Source: Streptomyces albipurpureus (GTDB lineage: Bacteria; Actinomycetota; Actinomycetes; Streptomycetales; Streptomycetaceae). Taken from it: DNA of 64,000 nucleotides. The stretch lies in NCBI RefSeq assembly GCF_023701525.1, contig NZ_JAMQAW010000023.1, positions 99,906 through 163,905 of the forward strand. The letters run 5' to 3'. Below the pieces are notes generated by a model. That model ran no database searches. It was not told the DNA's origin and was given only the letters and a program-made list of their open reading frames with translations. The translations under genes and the position numbers were made by a program. Positions 41,064-49,439 of this stretch are shown in pieces; within the stretch, counting starts at the first letter, position 1, and each line of letters begins with the position of its first letter.

Positions 41064-41804
41064 GTGCGTACGCGTGAGGTGCGGGCGTTCCCGCTGACCG
41101 ACCTGCGGATCACCCGGGCGGACGAGAAGCTGGGCCGGTTGGAGTTCCACGGCCGCAGCATCGTCTACGACTCGCTGTCGGAGGACATGGGCGGGTGGCG
41201 GGAACGGATCATGCCCGGCGCTGCGACCCGCACCCTGTCGCAGTCGCCGGACGTGCGGTTCCTGATCAACCATGATCCGAACTTGCTCCTGGGCCGTACC
41301 GCCTCGGGCACGGCCACGCTGACCGAGGAGCCCGAGGCCGGCGTTGACGTCGACTCCCAGATGGCCGACGTGTCCTATGCCCGGGATCTGGCCGTGTCGC
41401 TGGAGCGCGGCGATATCACGCAGATGAGCTTTGGGTTTTGGGTGACCGCCGATGGGTGGGCCGGTAACACCCATGAGGTGTTCGGCATCGACCTCGACGG
41501 CGGCGACGTGTCCGTGGTGACCTACCCGGCGTTCGCCGCCACCTCCGCCGAGCTCCGCTCCGCCGCCGCCCGGCACACCGGCCGCCCAGCAGCGCCGGAG
41601 CCTGAGGCCGTGACCCGCGCCCTGTCCGAGGTACGCGCCGGGAAAGTGCTGTCCGCGGCGAACCGGCAGTTGGTCGCCGACGCCCATGACGCCCTCGGCG
41701 CACTCCTCGATGCCGCCGATCGCTCCGCGCCCGGGCCGCAGGCATACCCGCTCGAACGCGCCCAGCACCGGTTGCGTGAGCTGGAAATGCTCGCCTCCCT
41801 CTGA
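41064..41804 (+). CDS. HK97-type prohead protease
   Basis: 246 residues from GTG 41064 (AGGGAGA upstream). GRLEFHGRSIVYDSLSEDMGGWRERIMPGA begins the S78 fold; FLINHDPNLLLGRT contains the catalytic His and ITQMSFGFWVTADGW the nucleophile Ser. It matures the capsid by cutting the N-terminal delta region of the major capsid protein. The C-terminal helical tail (about 170-246) may be the scaffold-like part. Confidence 0.92.
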   Translation: MRTREVRAFPLTDLRITRADEKLGRLEFHGRSIVYDSLSEDMGGWRERIMPGAATRTLSQSPDVRFLINHDPNLLLGRTASGTATLTEEPEAGVDVDSQMADVSYARDLAVSLERGDITQMSFGFWVTADGWAGNTHEVFGIDLDGGDVSVVTYPAFAATSAELRSAAARHTGRPAAPEPEAVTRALSEVRAGKVLSAANRQLVADAHDALGALLDAADRSAPGPQAYPLERAQHRLRELEMLASL

Positions 41805-41825
41805 CCCGCAACGTAAGGAGAAGTC

Positions 41826-42092
41826 ATGGCCATCGGATCAGGCCCCATCAGCGCCAAGCGCGCCACCGCGGCCGAGTGGACCGCAGAAGATCCCGTCCTC
41901 GCCGCCGGTGAGCGCGGCTACGAGCGCGACACCGGCAAGGTCAAGATCGGCGACGGCAGTACCGCATGGTCCGCCATCACCTACATCGGCGCCGCCGTCA
42001 CCAACTGTGTCCCGGCCGCGGACGGCACCTCGGCCGGCACCCAGCTCAACGCGCTCCTCGCCTCCCTGAGGGCCGCGAACATCATCGCCTGA
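41826..42092 (+). CDS. Mtd-N-like structural protein (possible head fibre)
   Basis: 88 residues. KRATAAEWTAEDPVLAAGERGYERDTGKVKIGDGSTAWSAITYIG is the beta-rich N-terminal domain seen in the major tropism determinant and many tail-fibre starts, where it folds as a trimeric beta-prism. Here it stands alone between protease and capsid, so a capsid decoration or head-fibre role is likelier than tropism. AAGGAGA precedes the ATG. Confidence 0.75.
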   Translation: MAIGSGPISAKRATAAEWTAEDPVLAAGERGYERDTGKVKIGDGSTAWSAITYIGAAVTNCVPAADGTSAGTQLNALLASLRAANIIA

Positions 42093-42126
42093 CCCCACCT
42101 CAGCCCCACCCCAGAATGGAGACACC

Positions 42127-43338
42127 ATGCCCACCAGCGTGGAGCTGCGGCAGCAGCGAGCCCGCGTGGTCGAGTCGATGCGCGCCATCACCGAGACCGC
42201 CGAGGCAGCCGACCGCGGACTGAGTGCCGAGGAACGCCAGTCCTACGAGCGGCACGAGAATGATTTCACCGGCCTGACCGAGCGCATCAACCGGCAGGAA
42301 GCCGAGGAGCAGCGCTCCGCGCAGCTGGCCGAGCCGATCCGCCGCAGCGGCCAGGGCCCGGACGACGGCAGCCGCGCCGGAGCCGAGGGCCGGGCGAAGG
42401 AGGCGCGGGCAGCGTTCTTCCAGGCCCTGCGCCGCGGAGTGAACGGGCTGGCGCCCGAGCAGCGGGCGTTGGTGGAGAACGCCGCCGGGGAGATCCTCGT
42501 CCCCGAGGACCTCGAAACGGAGATCAACCGGGAACTGCCCGCGCTGACCGTGGTCCGCGGCATGGTCTCGCAGCGGACCATCTCCTCCAACCGGGTACGG
42601 CGCCGGTCGCTGTCCGAGGTGTCGGTGGGCTGGGGCAAGCTGGAGACCGGTGGGCAGACCCTGTCTGACTCCATGCCGGGCACCCCGGAAGAGGAGTACA
42701 CCTACGTCGAGGACCTGTACGGGCTCGCGAAGATCGGCGAGGACGAACTCGACGACTCGGACGTGAACCTGGAGGCGTACGTCCGCGACTCCTTCACCAG
42801 GGCCGTGGCAGAGGCGGAGGACACCGCTGGCGCGGTCGGTACCGGGCACGCCAACCGGCAGCCGATCGGCTTCATGACCACCGGCGGAGGTGTGCCCGTG
42901 GTGCAGGCCGCGAACGGCAACACCACGGTCAAGGTCGACCTGTTCAAACAGCTGATCTACGCCGTGCCGGCCCAGTACCGGCGCACCGCACGGTTCGCGA
43001 TGGCGTCCGGCACCGAGCTCGCTCTGTCGGTCCTCAAGGACGGCAACGGCCAGTACCTATGGCAGCAGAGCGTCCAGGCCGGCCGCCCGAACACGTTCCT
43101 CGGCTACGCGATCGAGAACCAGGAGGACATCGCCGCGGTGGCGGCCTCGGCGAAGGTCGCGGCGTTCGGGGACTTCAACGCCGGGTACCGGCTCTACGAC
43201 CGGGCCGGGATGACCGTCAAGGTCCTGGACCAGCTGTATGCCGAGGACGGCATGATCGGCTGGAAGATCCGGCGCCGGGTCGGTGGCGACGTCGTCCGCC
43301 CGAACGCCCTGCGCATCCTCCAACTGTCCGCCAGCTGA
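42127..43338 (+). CDS. major capsid protein, HK97 fold
   Basis: 403 residues. The first about 100 residues are a charged coiled coil (RQQRARVVESMRAITETAEAADR...TERINRQEAEEQRS), the delta/scaffold domain removed by the protease. The body starts near LVPEDLETEINRELPALTVVRGMVSQRTISSN and includes GTGHANRQPIGFM and FLGYAIEN, typical HK97-fold capsid strands and E-loop/P-domain elements. Confidence 0.95.
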   Translation: MPTSVELRQQRARVVESMRAITETAEAADRGLSAEERQSYERHENDFTGLTERINRQEAEEQRSAQLAEPIRRSGQGPDDGSRAGAEGRAKEARAAFFQALRRGVNGLAPEQRALVENAAGEILVPEDLETEINRELPALTVVRGMVSQRTISSNRVRRRSLSEVSVGWGKLETGGQTLSDSMPGTPEEEYTYVEDLYGLAKIGEDELDDSDVNLEAYVRDSFTRAVAEAEDTAGAVGTGHANRQPIGFMTTGGGVPVVQAANGNTTVKVDLFKQLIYAVPAQYRRTARFAMASGTELALSVLKDGNGQYLWQQSVQAGRPNTFLGYAIENQEDIAAVAASAKVAAFGDFNAGYRLYDRAGMTVKVLDQLYAEDGMIGWKIRRRVGGDVVRPNALRILQLSAS

Positions 43339-43628
43339 TGCGTATCCGGATCATCTCGGTCACGTCCGTCGCGGACGGGGCCGGACACCGCTACGAGTCG
43401 GGCCAGGTCGTCCACGTCCCGGATGGCCTGGCCCAAGCGTGGATCACCGCCGGGCACGCCCGCCCCGCCACCCACGCAGCCCGCAAAGCCGACACACCCC
43501 CTTCGCCGGCCCGGGCGGAGAAGCGGACCGCGGTCCGACCCCCGCCCACCACCGACACCAAGCCACCTCCCCCTCGCAAGCGGGCCGCGAAGAAGACCGC
43601 CAAGCCCGCCGAGGGCACCAAGGATTGA
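43338..43628 (+). CDS. small Lys/Pro-rich protein after the capsid
   Basis: 96 residues. IRIISVTSVADGAGHRYESGQVVHVPDGLAQAWITAGHARPA is a small beta-rich domain found in many phage head proteins; the tail is Pro/Lys/Arg-rich (KRAAKKTAKPAEGTKD), possibly DNA-binding. Start overlaps the capsid stop (TGATG). Confidence 0.65.
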   Translation: MRIRIISVTSVADGAGHRYESGQVVHVPDGLAQAWITAGHARPATHAARKADTPPSPARAEKRTAVRPPPTTDTKPPPPRKRAAKKTAKPAEGTKD

Positions 43629-43643
43629 GTGGGGAGGTGACCT

Positions 43644-44192
43644 GTGGCGAGCCCCTGGGCCACCCCTGAACAGCTGCGCAAGCACCTGAAACTGCCGGCG
43701 ATCGACACGGACCAGGCCTCCACCACGATCGCCGCGGCGGAGACCGTGATCCGGGGCGAGCTCGAACAGACCATCGACCTGGTGGCCGACGACACCATCG
43801 TCCTGGTGGGCAACGGGCGCACGGTCATCAACCTCCCCGAACGCCCCGTCACCTCCGTCACCTCGGTGACCGAGGACGGGACGCTCCTGGTCGCCGGGAC
43901 CGGGTACCGGGTGAACCGGTACGGCATCCTCACCCGCCTCGGAGCCAGGTGGCCGCTGGACGCTGAGATCACCGGCATCTACAGCCACGGCTACGCCACC
44001 ATCCCCGCCATCGTCAAGCAGGTGTGCCTACAGGTCGCCGGCCGGGCATGGGTCCGCCCGTCCACGGCGGTGGCCGCCGAATCCCTCGGGGACCGGTCCA
44101 TCACCTACGACAAAGACCGCACCGGTGAAGCGCTCACCGAGTACGAACTGCGCATCCTGCGCCCGTACGCCCGCGGCAACGAAAGCCGGTGA
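43644..44192 (+). CDS. head-tail connector (gp6-like adaptor)
   Basis: 182 residues; GGGGAGGTGACC precedes GTG 43644. ATPEQLRKHLKLPAIDTDQASTTIAAAETVIRGEL is the helical start of the HK97 gp6/SPP1 gp15 adaptor family; PVTSVTSVTEDGTLLVAGTGYRVN and a C-terminal helical segment fit. It forms the ring under the portal. Confidence 0.85.
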   Translation: MASPWATPEQLRKHLKLPAIDTDQASTTIAAAETVIRGELEQTIDLVADDTIVLVGNGRTVINLPERPVTSVTSVTEDGTLLVAGTGYRVNRYGILTRLGARWPLDAEITGIYSHGYATIPAIVKQVCLQVAGRAWVRPSTAVAAESLGDRSITYDKDRTGEALTEYELRILRPYARGNESR

Positions 44193-44195
44193 GGC

Positions 44196-44525
44196 GTGGA
44201 CATCAGCCACCTACTGAATCGCACCCTCGATGTGTGGCGTCCGACGATGACCGACGACGGACACGGCGGCCAGGACATCACCCTCGTTCACGTCGGCACC
44301 GCGGCCGCCAAAGTCGATCAACCGTCTGCGGCCGATCGGATGCTGGCCGCCCAATCCGGCGCCGCCCACACCCACACCGTCTACCTCCAGCCCGCCGCGG
44401 ACGTACACCGCGGCGACCAGCTGCGCGGCGACGGCCAGAACCTCACCGTGCACACCACGGTGCAGCCCTCCACCCCCATCTACACCAAAGCCGACTGCGA
44501 ACTCACCCAGACAGAAGGAGGCTGA
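44196..44525 (+). CDS. head closure/stopper protein
   Basis: 109 residues. DISHLLNRTLDVWRPTMTDDGHGGQDITLVHVGTAAAKVDQPS...VYLQPAADVHRGDQLRGDGQNLTVHT is the small beta-barrel of the SPP1 gp16-like head completion family. Starts 3 bp after the connector gene. Confidence 0.8.
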   Translation: MDISHLLNRTLDVWRPTMTDDGHGGQDITLVHVGTAAAKVDQPSAADRMLAAQSGAAHTHTVYLQPAADVHRGDQLRGDGQNLTVHTTVQPSTPIYTKADCELTQTEGG

Positions 44526-44526
44526 C

Positions 44527-44865
44527 ATGGCCGCTTTGCCCATCATCCGCGTGCCGATCGCCAGCGGCATCATCTTGGAGGACATCGACACCGCCGCCGC
44601 CGCGCTCGGCGACACCGCACCCACCGGGCCCGGCAGGTTCCTCTACGTCGCCAACGGCGACGCGTCCAGCCACACCGTCACCATCACCACCCCCGGGACC
44701 GTGTCCGGGCTGGCGATCCCCGATGTCGCGGTGGTCATCGCCGCCGGGAAGTCAGCGGTCATCCCCCTCGCCGGCGTGTTCCGCGGACCCAACGGCCGCG
44801 CGAACGTTTCCTATGACGCCGTCACCTCCGTCACCGTCGCCGCCCTGGAGGTGGAACACGGATGA
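44527..44865 (+). CDS. small beta-rich structural protein
   Basis: 112 residues: GIILEDIDTAAAALGDTAPTGPGRFLYVANGDASSHTVTITTPGTVSGLAIPDVAVVIAAGKSAVIPL, an Ig-like/beta-sandwich composition. It probably decorates head or connector. ATG after GAGGCTGAC; overlaps the next gene by 4 bp. Confidence 0.6.
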   Translation: MAALPIIRVPIASGIILEDIDTAAAALGDTAPTGPGRFLYVANGDASSHTVTITTPGTVSGLAIPDVAVVIAAGKSAVIPLAGVFRGPNGRANVSYDAVTSVTVAALEVEHG

Positions 44866-45044
44866 GCACACCACCCGAACGCCCGATAGACCCGCACGAG
44901 TGCCGCCTCAACGCACAGCGCTCGCTCGGCACATGGCTGGTGCACGACACAGAGAACGGACCGCGGCACGCCATGGTGTGGGCGCTCCTCGCCATCGCCG
45001 GGGAACTGGCGGCCATCGGTCGCGGACTCCGTAAGCACCGCTAA
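44862..45044 (+). CDS. 60-residue hypothetical protein
   Basis: HECRLNAQRSLGTWLVHDTENGPRHAMVWALLAIAGELAAIGRGLRKHR: amphipathic helices and no other motif. ATG overlaps the preceding stop (ATGA). Occupies the connector block, so it may be a minor head-tail component. Confidence 0.55.
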   Translation: MSTPPERPIDPHECRLNAQRSLGTWLVHDTENGPRHAMVWALLAIAGELAAIGRGLRKHR

Positions 45045-45055
45045 GGGAGGTCACT

Positions 45056-45427
45056 GTGGCGCGACGCAGGAGCCGTGTCCAGATCCGCAACCTCGACCGG
45101 CTACGGGCCCGCATGGAGGCCCTCGGCCCTCAGGTGATCGAGGCCGCCCGGGCAGCCGTTCAAGCGTCCGCCGAAGCGGTCCGCGACGACACCCGCGCTG
45201 GCGTCCGAGTCAAGACCGGGAACCTGCGGGACACGGTCGTTATCGCCTACCAGGCCGGCGGACTGCGGGCCACGATCGGCTGGCGCAACCGCAAAGACTG
45301 GTACGCCAGCATCCACGAACACGGCACCCAGCGCATCCCCGCCCAACCCGCCCTCGGGCCCGCACTGGAGATGGAGCGGACAAAGTTCGAGGCGCGGTTG
45401 CGGGCCGAGGTACGGAAGATCCTGTGA
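45056..45427 (+). CDS. HK97 gp10-like tail-completion protein
   Basis: 123 residues; AAGGGAGGTCAC precedes the GTG. ARMEALGPQVIEAARAAVQASAEAVRDDTRAGVRVKTGNLRDTVV...RNRKDWYASIHEHGTQRIPAQPALGPALE carries the family landmark KTGNLR and the EHGTxRxPAxPxLxPA ending. It joins tail to connector. Confidence 0.9.
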   Translation: MARRRSRVQIRNLDRLRARMEALGPQVIEAARAAVQASAEAVRDDTRAGVRVKTGNLRDTVVIAYQAGGLRATIGWRNRKDWYASIHEHGTQRIPAQPALGPALEMERTKFEARLRAEVRKIL

Positions 45428-45849
45428 CCACACCGCCGCCGCTGTCACCGCTGCTGCCGATCCTGGACGCCATCCGCATCCGCCAGACCGGCGACCCGGC
45501 ACTCATGGCACTGATCAGCGGTGTCTACGACTGGGTGCCAGAGTCGGCCACCTACCCGTACATCGTCATCGGTGAGGCAACCGAGATCCCCGACAACCGC
45601 CACCGTGGCTACGGCTGGCAGACCACCATCACCCAACATGTGTGGACCCGGCACCGCGGCCACAGTAAAGGCCTGGCTATCGGGGCCCGGGTGACCGCAC
45701 TCCTCGACCACCAGCCCCTCACCGTGACCGGGTTCCACCATGTGGTCACGCGGTTCGAGTTCCAGCAGACGCTGACCGACCCAGAGCCACCCGGTGACAT
45801 CCGCCACCTGGTGCTCCGCTACCGAGTGATCACCGAACAACCCAACTAG
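45424..45849 (+). CDS. tail terminator protein (DUF3168-like)
   Basis: 141 residues: PLLPILDAIRIRQTGDPALMALISGVYDWVPESATYPYIVIGEATEIPDN...VWTRHRGHSKGLAIGARVTALLD. This is the pattern of the DUF3168 tail terminator that caps the tail tube. Overlaps the upstream gene by 4 bp. Confidence 0.88.
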   Translation: MTTPPPLSPLLPILDAIRIRQTGDPALMALISGVYDWVPESATYPYIVIGEATEIPDNRHRGYGWQTTITQHVWTRHRGHSKGLAIGARVTALLDHQPLTVTGFHHVVTRFEFQQTLTDPEPPGDIRHLVLRYRVITEQPN

Positions 45850-45913
45850 CCCCAGCACCCAGCACCCCGCGCCCATCGGTCCGGGGCTGCCGCCATGCCC
45901 AGAAGGAGGACTC

Positions 45914-46327
45914 ATGGCCGGTCAGGATGGCTTCGGCGTCCAGCTACGCCGCGGTGACGGCGCGACCCCCGAGGTGTTCACCTCGATCGCCGACATCACC
46001 AACCTCGGCGGACCGAGCATGACCCGCAACACCATCGACGTCACCAGCCACGGGTCACCGGACGGGTGGATGGAGCACATAGGCGGGCTCAAGGACGCCG
46101 GCGAGGTGAGCCTCGATGTCAACTACCAGCCTCGCTATCACGATGCCCTGGTCGCCGACTTCGACGACACCGCCCCCCGGAACTATCAGATCGTCTTCCC
46201 GGACCCAGAGCAGACGACCTGGACCATCAAGTCGATTTTGACGGGCTTTGAGCCTGAGTGGCCGCACGACGACAAGGCCGCAGCCTCACTCACCCTCAAG
46301 GTCTCCGGAAAGCCGGTCCTGTCATGA
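45914..46327 (+). CDS. major tail tube protein
   Basis: 137 residues: FGVQLRRGDGATPEVFTSIADITNLGGPSMTRNTIDVTSHGSPDGWMEHIGGLKDAGEVSLDVNYQP. The TRNTIDVTSH phrase and the single tube domain are diagnostic. AAGGAGG lies 7 nt before ATG. Confidence 0.93.
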   Translation: MAGQDGFGVQLRRGDGATPEVFTSIADITNLGGPSMTRNTIDVTSHGSPDGWMEHIGGLKDAGEVSLDVNYQPRYHDALVADFDDTAPRNYQIVFPDPEQTTWTIKSILTGFEPEWPHDDKAAASLTLKVSGKPVLS

Positions 46328-46521
46328 GCGCAGCGCACATCGTCATCACCCGTGAAGGCGGCACGGCGAGTGTCGTGGTCGACGGGGTGGAGATCCCCGC
46401 CGGCGCGATCCTGCGCGATTCGGTGTCGGTGCCCGTCGACCCCAGCGAGATTCCCTCGGTGACCTTGACCCTGACCGCCGGCACGGTCACCGTCCTCAAC
46501 ACCCTGAAAGAAGGCACCTGA
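46324..46521 (+). CDS. small tail protein, unknown
   Basis: 65 residues, all beta (HIVITREGGTASVVVDGVEIPAGAILRDSVSVPVDPSEIPSVTLTLTAGTVTVLN). Lies between tube and chaperone genes with 4-bp and 1-bp overlaps, so a minor tail part is likely. Confidence 0.6.
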   Translation: MSAAHIVITREGGTASVVVDGVEIPAGAILRDSVSVPVDPSEIPSVTLTLTAGTVTVLNTLKEGT

Positions 46522-46922
46522 TGGCACTGCTCACTAAGGCCCTGATCGATGCTGCTGATGACCGGCAGTGGGAGGACGTCCCCGTACCGGAGTGGGGCGG
46601 GGAAGTGCGGATCCTGGGCATGTCCGGCACCGAACGGAACGCCTACTCGGAGTCCATCGTCAGCATCGGCACGAACGGCAAGCCGCAGCGAGTCAACATG
46701 CAAGATCAGACGGCCAAGTTGCTGTCCAAGTGTTTGGTGGATGAGGACTTCAAGCGCCTCTACACCGACAAGGAAGTACGCCAGCTGGGGGCGAAGAACG
46801 GCCAGGTCCTCGAACGGCTCACGAAGATCGGCCAGCGTCTCTCGGGGATGCGTAAGGAGGACCTGGAAGAGGCCGAGGGAAAATCCGAAACTCCGCCGAG
46901 CGACAGTTCTACTTCCGACTAG
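46521..46922 (+). CDS. tail assembly chaperone G
   Basis: 133 residues: LTKALIDAADDRQWEDVPVPEWGGEVRILGMSGTERNAYSESIV...LLSKCLVDEDFKRLYTDKEVRQLGAKNGQVLERLTKIGQRLSG. The equivalent of lambda gpG, it wraps the tape measure during tail assembly. A slippery heptamer at 46877-46883 allows a -1 extension. Confidence 0.88.
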   Translation: MALLTKALIDAADDRQWEDVPVPEWGGEVRILGMSGTERNAYSESIVSIGTNGKPQRVNMQDQTAKLLSKCLVDEDFKRLYTDKEVRQLGAKNGQVLERLTKIGQRLSGMRKEDLEEAEGKSETPPSDSSTSD

Positions 46923-47317
46923 CGCTACAGCTCGGCTGGTCCGTGGACGAAGTGTTGGCCCGGCACACCTCGGCCCAGCTCACGGAGTGGATGGCGTATG
47001 AGCGGGTCACCGGCCCGCTCGGTCCGGAGCGCCTCGATGTCCTCTTTTCCATCCTGACCGCCACGGTGGCGAACACGGCCCGCGGCAAGGGCCAGCGGGC
47101 GAAGGAACCCAAGGACTTCCTGCCCGAGTGGGACCAGAGCAAGCCTGGCCCCGGCTGGGAAGAAATGCTCACCGCGGTCAAGCAAATGAATTCCCGTATG
47201 GGCGGCACCGACCTGACGAATGGAGGCGGTGGCGATCATGAGTGTGTTGGACCAGCTGCTGGTAGAGGTCGGCATCAGCGCCGGGGATCTGACGGGTGGC
47301 GCGAGCGCCGCAGCTGA
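46521..47317 (+). CDS. tail assembly chaperone GT fusion (programmed -1 frameshift)
   Basis: Read in the G frame to 46883, then in the -1 frame from 46883 to the stop at 47317. The junction continues IRNSAERQFYFRLALQLGWSVDEVLARHTSAQLTEWMAYERVTGPLGPERLDVLFSILTATVAN, the family T domain that binds the tail tube protein. The T part has no good independent start before 46943, and the frame is open through the junction, as in lambda G-T. Total about 265 residues. Confidence 0.82.
46877..46883 (+). other. slippery heptamer GGGAAAA for -1 frameshift
   Basis: In the G frame the codons are GAG GGA AAA, so the sequence is the X XXY YYZ type used by tail chaperone genes. It precedes the G stop by about 37 bp and joins the open T frame. 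Confidence 0.82.
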
Positions 47318-49427
47318 TCAGGTCGAACTCTCTCTCGCCGGGATCGGCGACGCTGCCGATCAGGCCGCCCTGGAGATGGCGCAGGCCACCGATCGCGCGG
47401 CCGCATCACTCGCCGGGATCGGGGACGCCGGCGACCAGGCCGCCCTCGATGTGAGCCAGGCGGCCGACCGCGCGGCCGCCGCCCTCGCCGACATCGGCAC
47501 CGGCGCCGAACAGGCAGCCCAGGGCGCCGACCAGGCCGCGCAGCAGGTGGAGCAGTCGCTGGGCGGGATGCAGGCCGCGGCCGCCGGCGCCGCCGTTGGC
47601 GGACTGTTCATGGCCGGGCTGACCAACGCCATGGACGCCAAGCACGCCAACGTCACCCTCTCGAACCAGCTCGATCTGACCGAGGCGGAAGCAGCCCGGG
47701 CGGGCGACCTCGCCGGCACCGTGTTCACCCAGGGGTTCGGGGCGGGCATCGAGGACGTCAACAACTCACTGGGCAGCGTCACATCGGCTATGGGCGGCAT
47801 GAGCAAGATCGCCGATGGTGAGCTCCAGTCCATGACCAAGTCGGCGATCATGCTCGGCGACACGTTCGAAATGGATGTGGGCGAGTCAGCGACCGCCGCC
47901 GGGCAGATGATCAACCAAGGACTGGTGAAGGACGGCACCGAGGCGTTCGACGTCCTCACCAAAGCCGCTCAGACGCTACCCAAGAGCATGGCTGCGGATA
48001 TCCCGGCGATTGTCACCGAGTACGGGGTGCACTGGAATCGAATCGGATTGGACGCGCAAACCGCTTTCGGGATGATGTCGCAGTACGTCAAGGCAGGCGG
48101 TCGGGATATCGACCAGGCCGGTGACGTGTTGCATGAGTTCGCCCGCATCACGTCAGAGGAAACCGATAAAGCGGCCGAGGCGTTCAAGGGCCTCGGGCTT
48201 CCGGCCAAGCAAATGCTGGCCGACATTCACAAAGGCGGCGAGCCCGCAAAAGCCGCCCTGCAAAAAACGATTGAAGCGCTGCGCGGTGTGGACGACACCG
48301 GCAAACAGAGCGCGCTGGCAGTCCAGTTGTTCGGCGATATGGCTGGTGAGGGTGCCGATGCGTTGTGGGCGATGGACCCGGCCTCGGCCGCCGCCACGTC
48401 CGGCATGGACCAGGCCGCCGGCTCGGCGAAAGAAGCGACCGACGCCATGGCGGCCGCCGCCAGCTTGGACAGTATCTGGCGGAACATCGCCACCACGCTG
48501 GGCGAGACCCTCGCACCCGCACTCAAAATCGTCTCCGATTTCTTCGCCGAACACCCCACCCTGCTCAAAATCCTGGTGCCGGTCTTGCTGGGATTGGCGC
48601 TGGCTATCGGTATCGCGGTCATCGCCCAGTGGGCCTGGAACACGGCCCTGTGGGCGTTCCCCGGTACGTGGATCATCGCCGGGATCATCGCCCTGATCGC
48701 GATCATCATCCTGATTGTCGTCTACTGGGACGAGATCGCCGCCGCCACGGGGCGGGTGTGGGACTGGGTGGTCAGCAAACTCTCGGACGCGTGGGGCTGG
48801 ATCACCACCAAAACGGGCGAGACCTGGGACTGGATCACGAGCAAGATCGGTGACGCCTGGGCGTGGGTGAGCCAGAAGACCGGGGCGGCCATCGACACGG
48901 TGATGGGCTACGTCGACCAGCTGCGCGCACTGCCCGGCCGGGTAGGCGGGTGGCTGGGCGAACTGGTCAGCTGGGTCGCCGGACTGCCCGGCCGGATCGC
49001 CAGCGCGTCCCGCGGCATGTGGGACGGACTCACCGCCAGCTTCCGGAGCGCGGTCAACAACATCATCAGCCGCTGGAACAGCTTGTCCTTCACCCTCGGT
49101 GGCGGGTCGGTCATGGGCGTCAGCGTCCCCTCAATGACCCTCCACACACCCGATATCCCCTACCTCGCCGAGGGCGGTATCACCACCGGTCCCACCCTCG
49201 CCATGATCGGCGAAGGAGCCGAACAAGAGGCCGTGCTGCCGTTGTCGAAGCTGGACGGAATGCTCCGCAGCGTGTCCGGCAGCGTCCGATCCACCGGCGC
49301 GCAGGAAGTCCGAGTCACGGTGGATGTCACCGGCGGCGATGACGGCCTGGTCCGCGTAGTCCGCGAGTGGATTCGGATCAACGGCGAGTCCGATCCGGTC
49401 ACCGCGCTGGGCGGCACCCATGCATAG
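47238..49427 (+). CDS. tail tape measure protein
   Basis: 729 residues from ATG 47238 (GGAGG 11 nt upstream; ATG 47220 is in frame). Residues about 25-115 hold repeats of the pattern SLAGIGDAADQAALEMAQATDRAAA. A glycine/alanine segment and the phage tail minor domain (GFGAGIEDVNNSLGSVTSAMGG) follow. Hydrophobic stretches near 445-490 form the membrane-active part, and WDWVVSKLSDAWGWITTKTGETWDWITSKIGDAW is a Trp-rich repeat. TMP length sets tail length. Confidence 0.93.
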   Translation: MSVLDQLLVEVGISAGDLTGGASAAADQVELSLAGIGDAADQAALEMAQATDRAAASLAGIGDAGDQAALDVSQAADRAAAALADIGTGAEQAAQGADQAAQQVEQSLGGMQAAAAGAAVGGLFMAGLTNAMDAKHANVTLSNQLDLTEAEAARAGDLAGTVFTQGFGAGIEDVNNSLGSVTSAMGGMSKIADGELQSMTKSAIMLGDTFEMDVGESATAAGQMINQGLVKDGTEAFDVLTKAAQTLPKSMAADIPAIVTEYGVHWNRIGLDAQTAFGMMSQYVKAGGRDIDQAGDVLHEFARITSEETDKAAEAFKGLGLPAKQMLADIHKGGEPAKAALQKTIEALRGVDDTGKQSALAVQLFGDMAGEGADALWAMDPASAAATSGMDQAAGSAKEATDAMAAAASLDSIWRNIATTLGETLAPALKIVSDFFAEHPTLLKILVPVLLGLALAIGIAVIAQWAWNTALWAFPGTWIIAGIIALIAIIILIVVYWDEIAAATGRVWDWVVSKLSDAWGWITTKTGETWDWITSKIGDAWAWVSQKTGAAIDTVMGYVDQLRALPGRVGGWLGELVSWVAGLPGRIASASRGMWDGLTASFRSAVNNIISRWNSLSFTLGGGSVMGVSVPSMTLHTPDIPYLAEGGITTGPTLAMIGEGAEQEAVLPLSKLDGMLRSVSGSVRSTGAQEVRVTVDVTGGDDGLVRVVREWIRINGESDPVTALGGTHA

Positions 49428-49439
49428 GAGGAGGTTGTC

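Noticed and set aside
41826..42092. Mtd-N-like gene as evidence of a diversity-generating retroelement
   Set aside because: No reverse transcriptase, template repeat or variable C-type lectin domain is present nearby.
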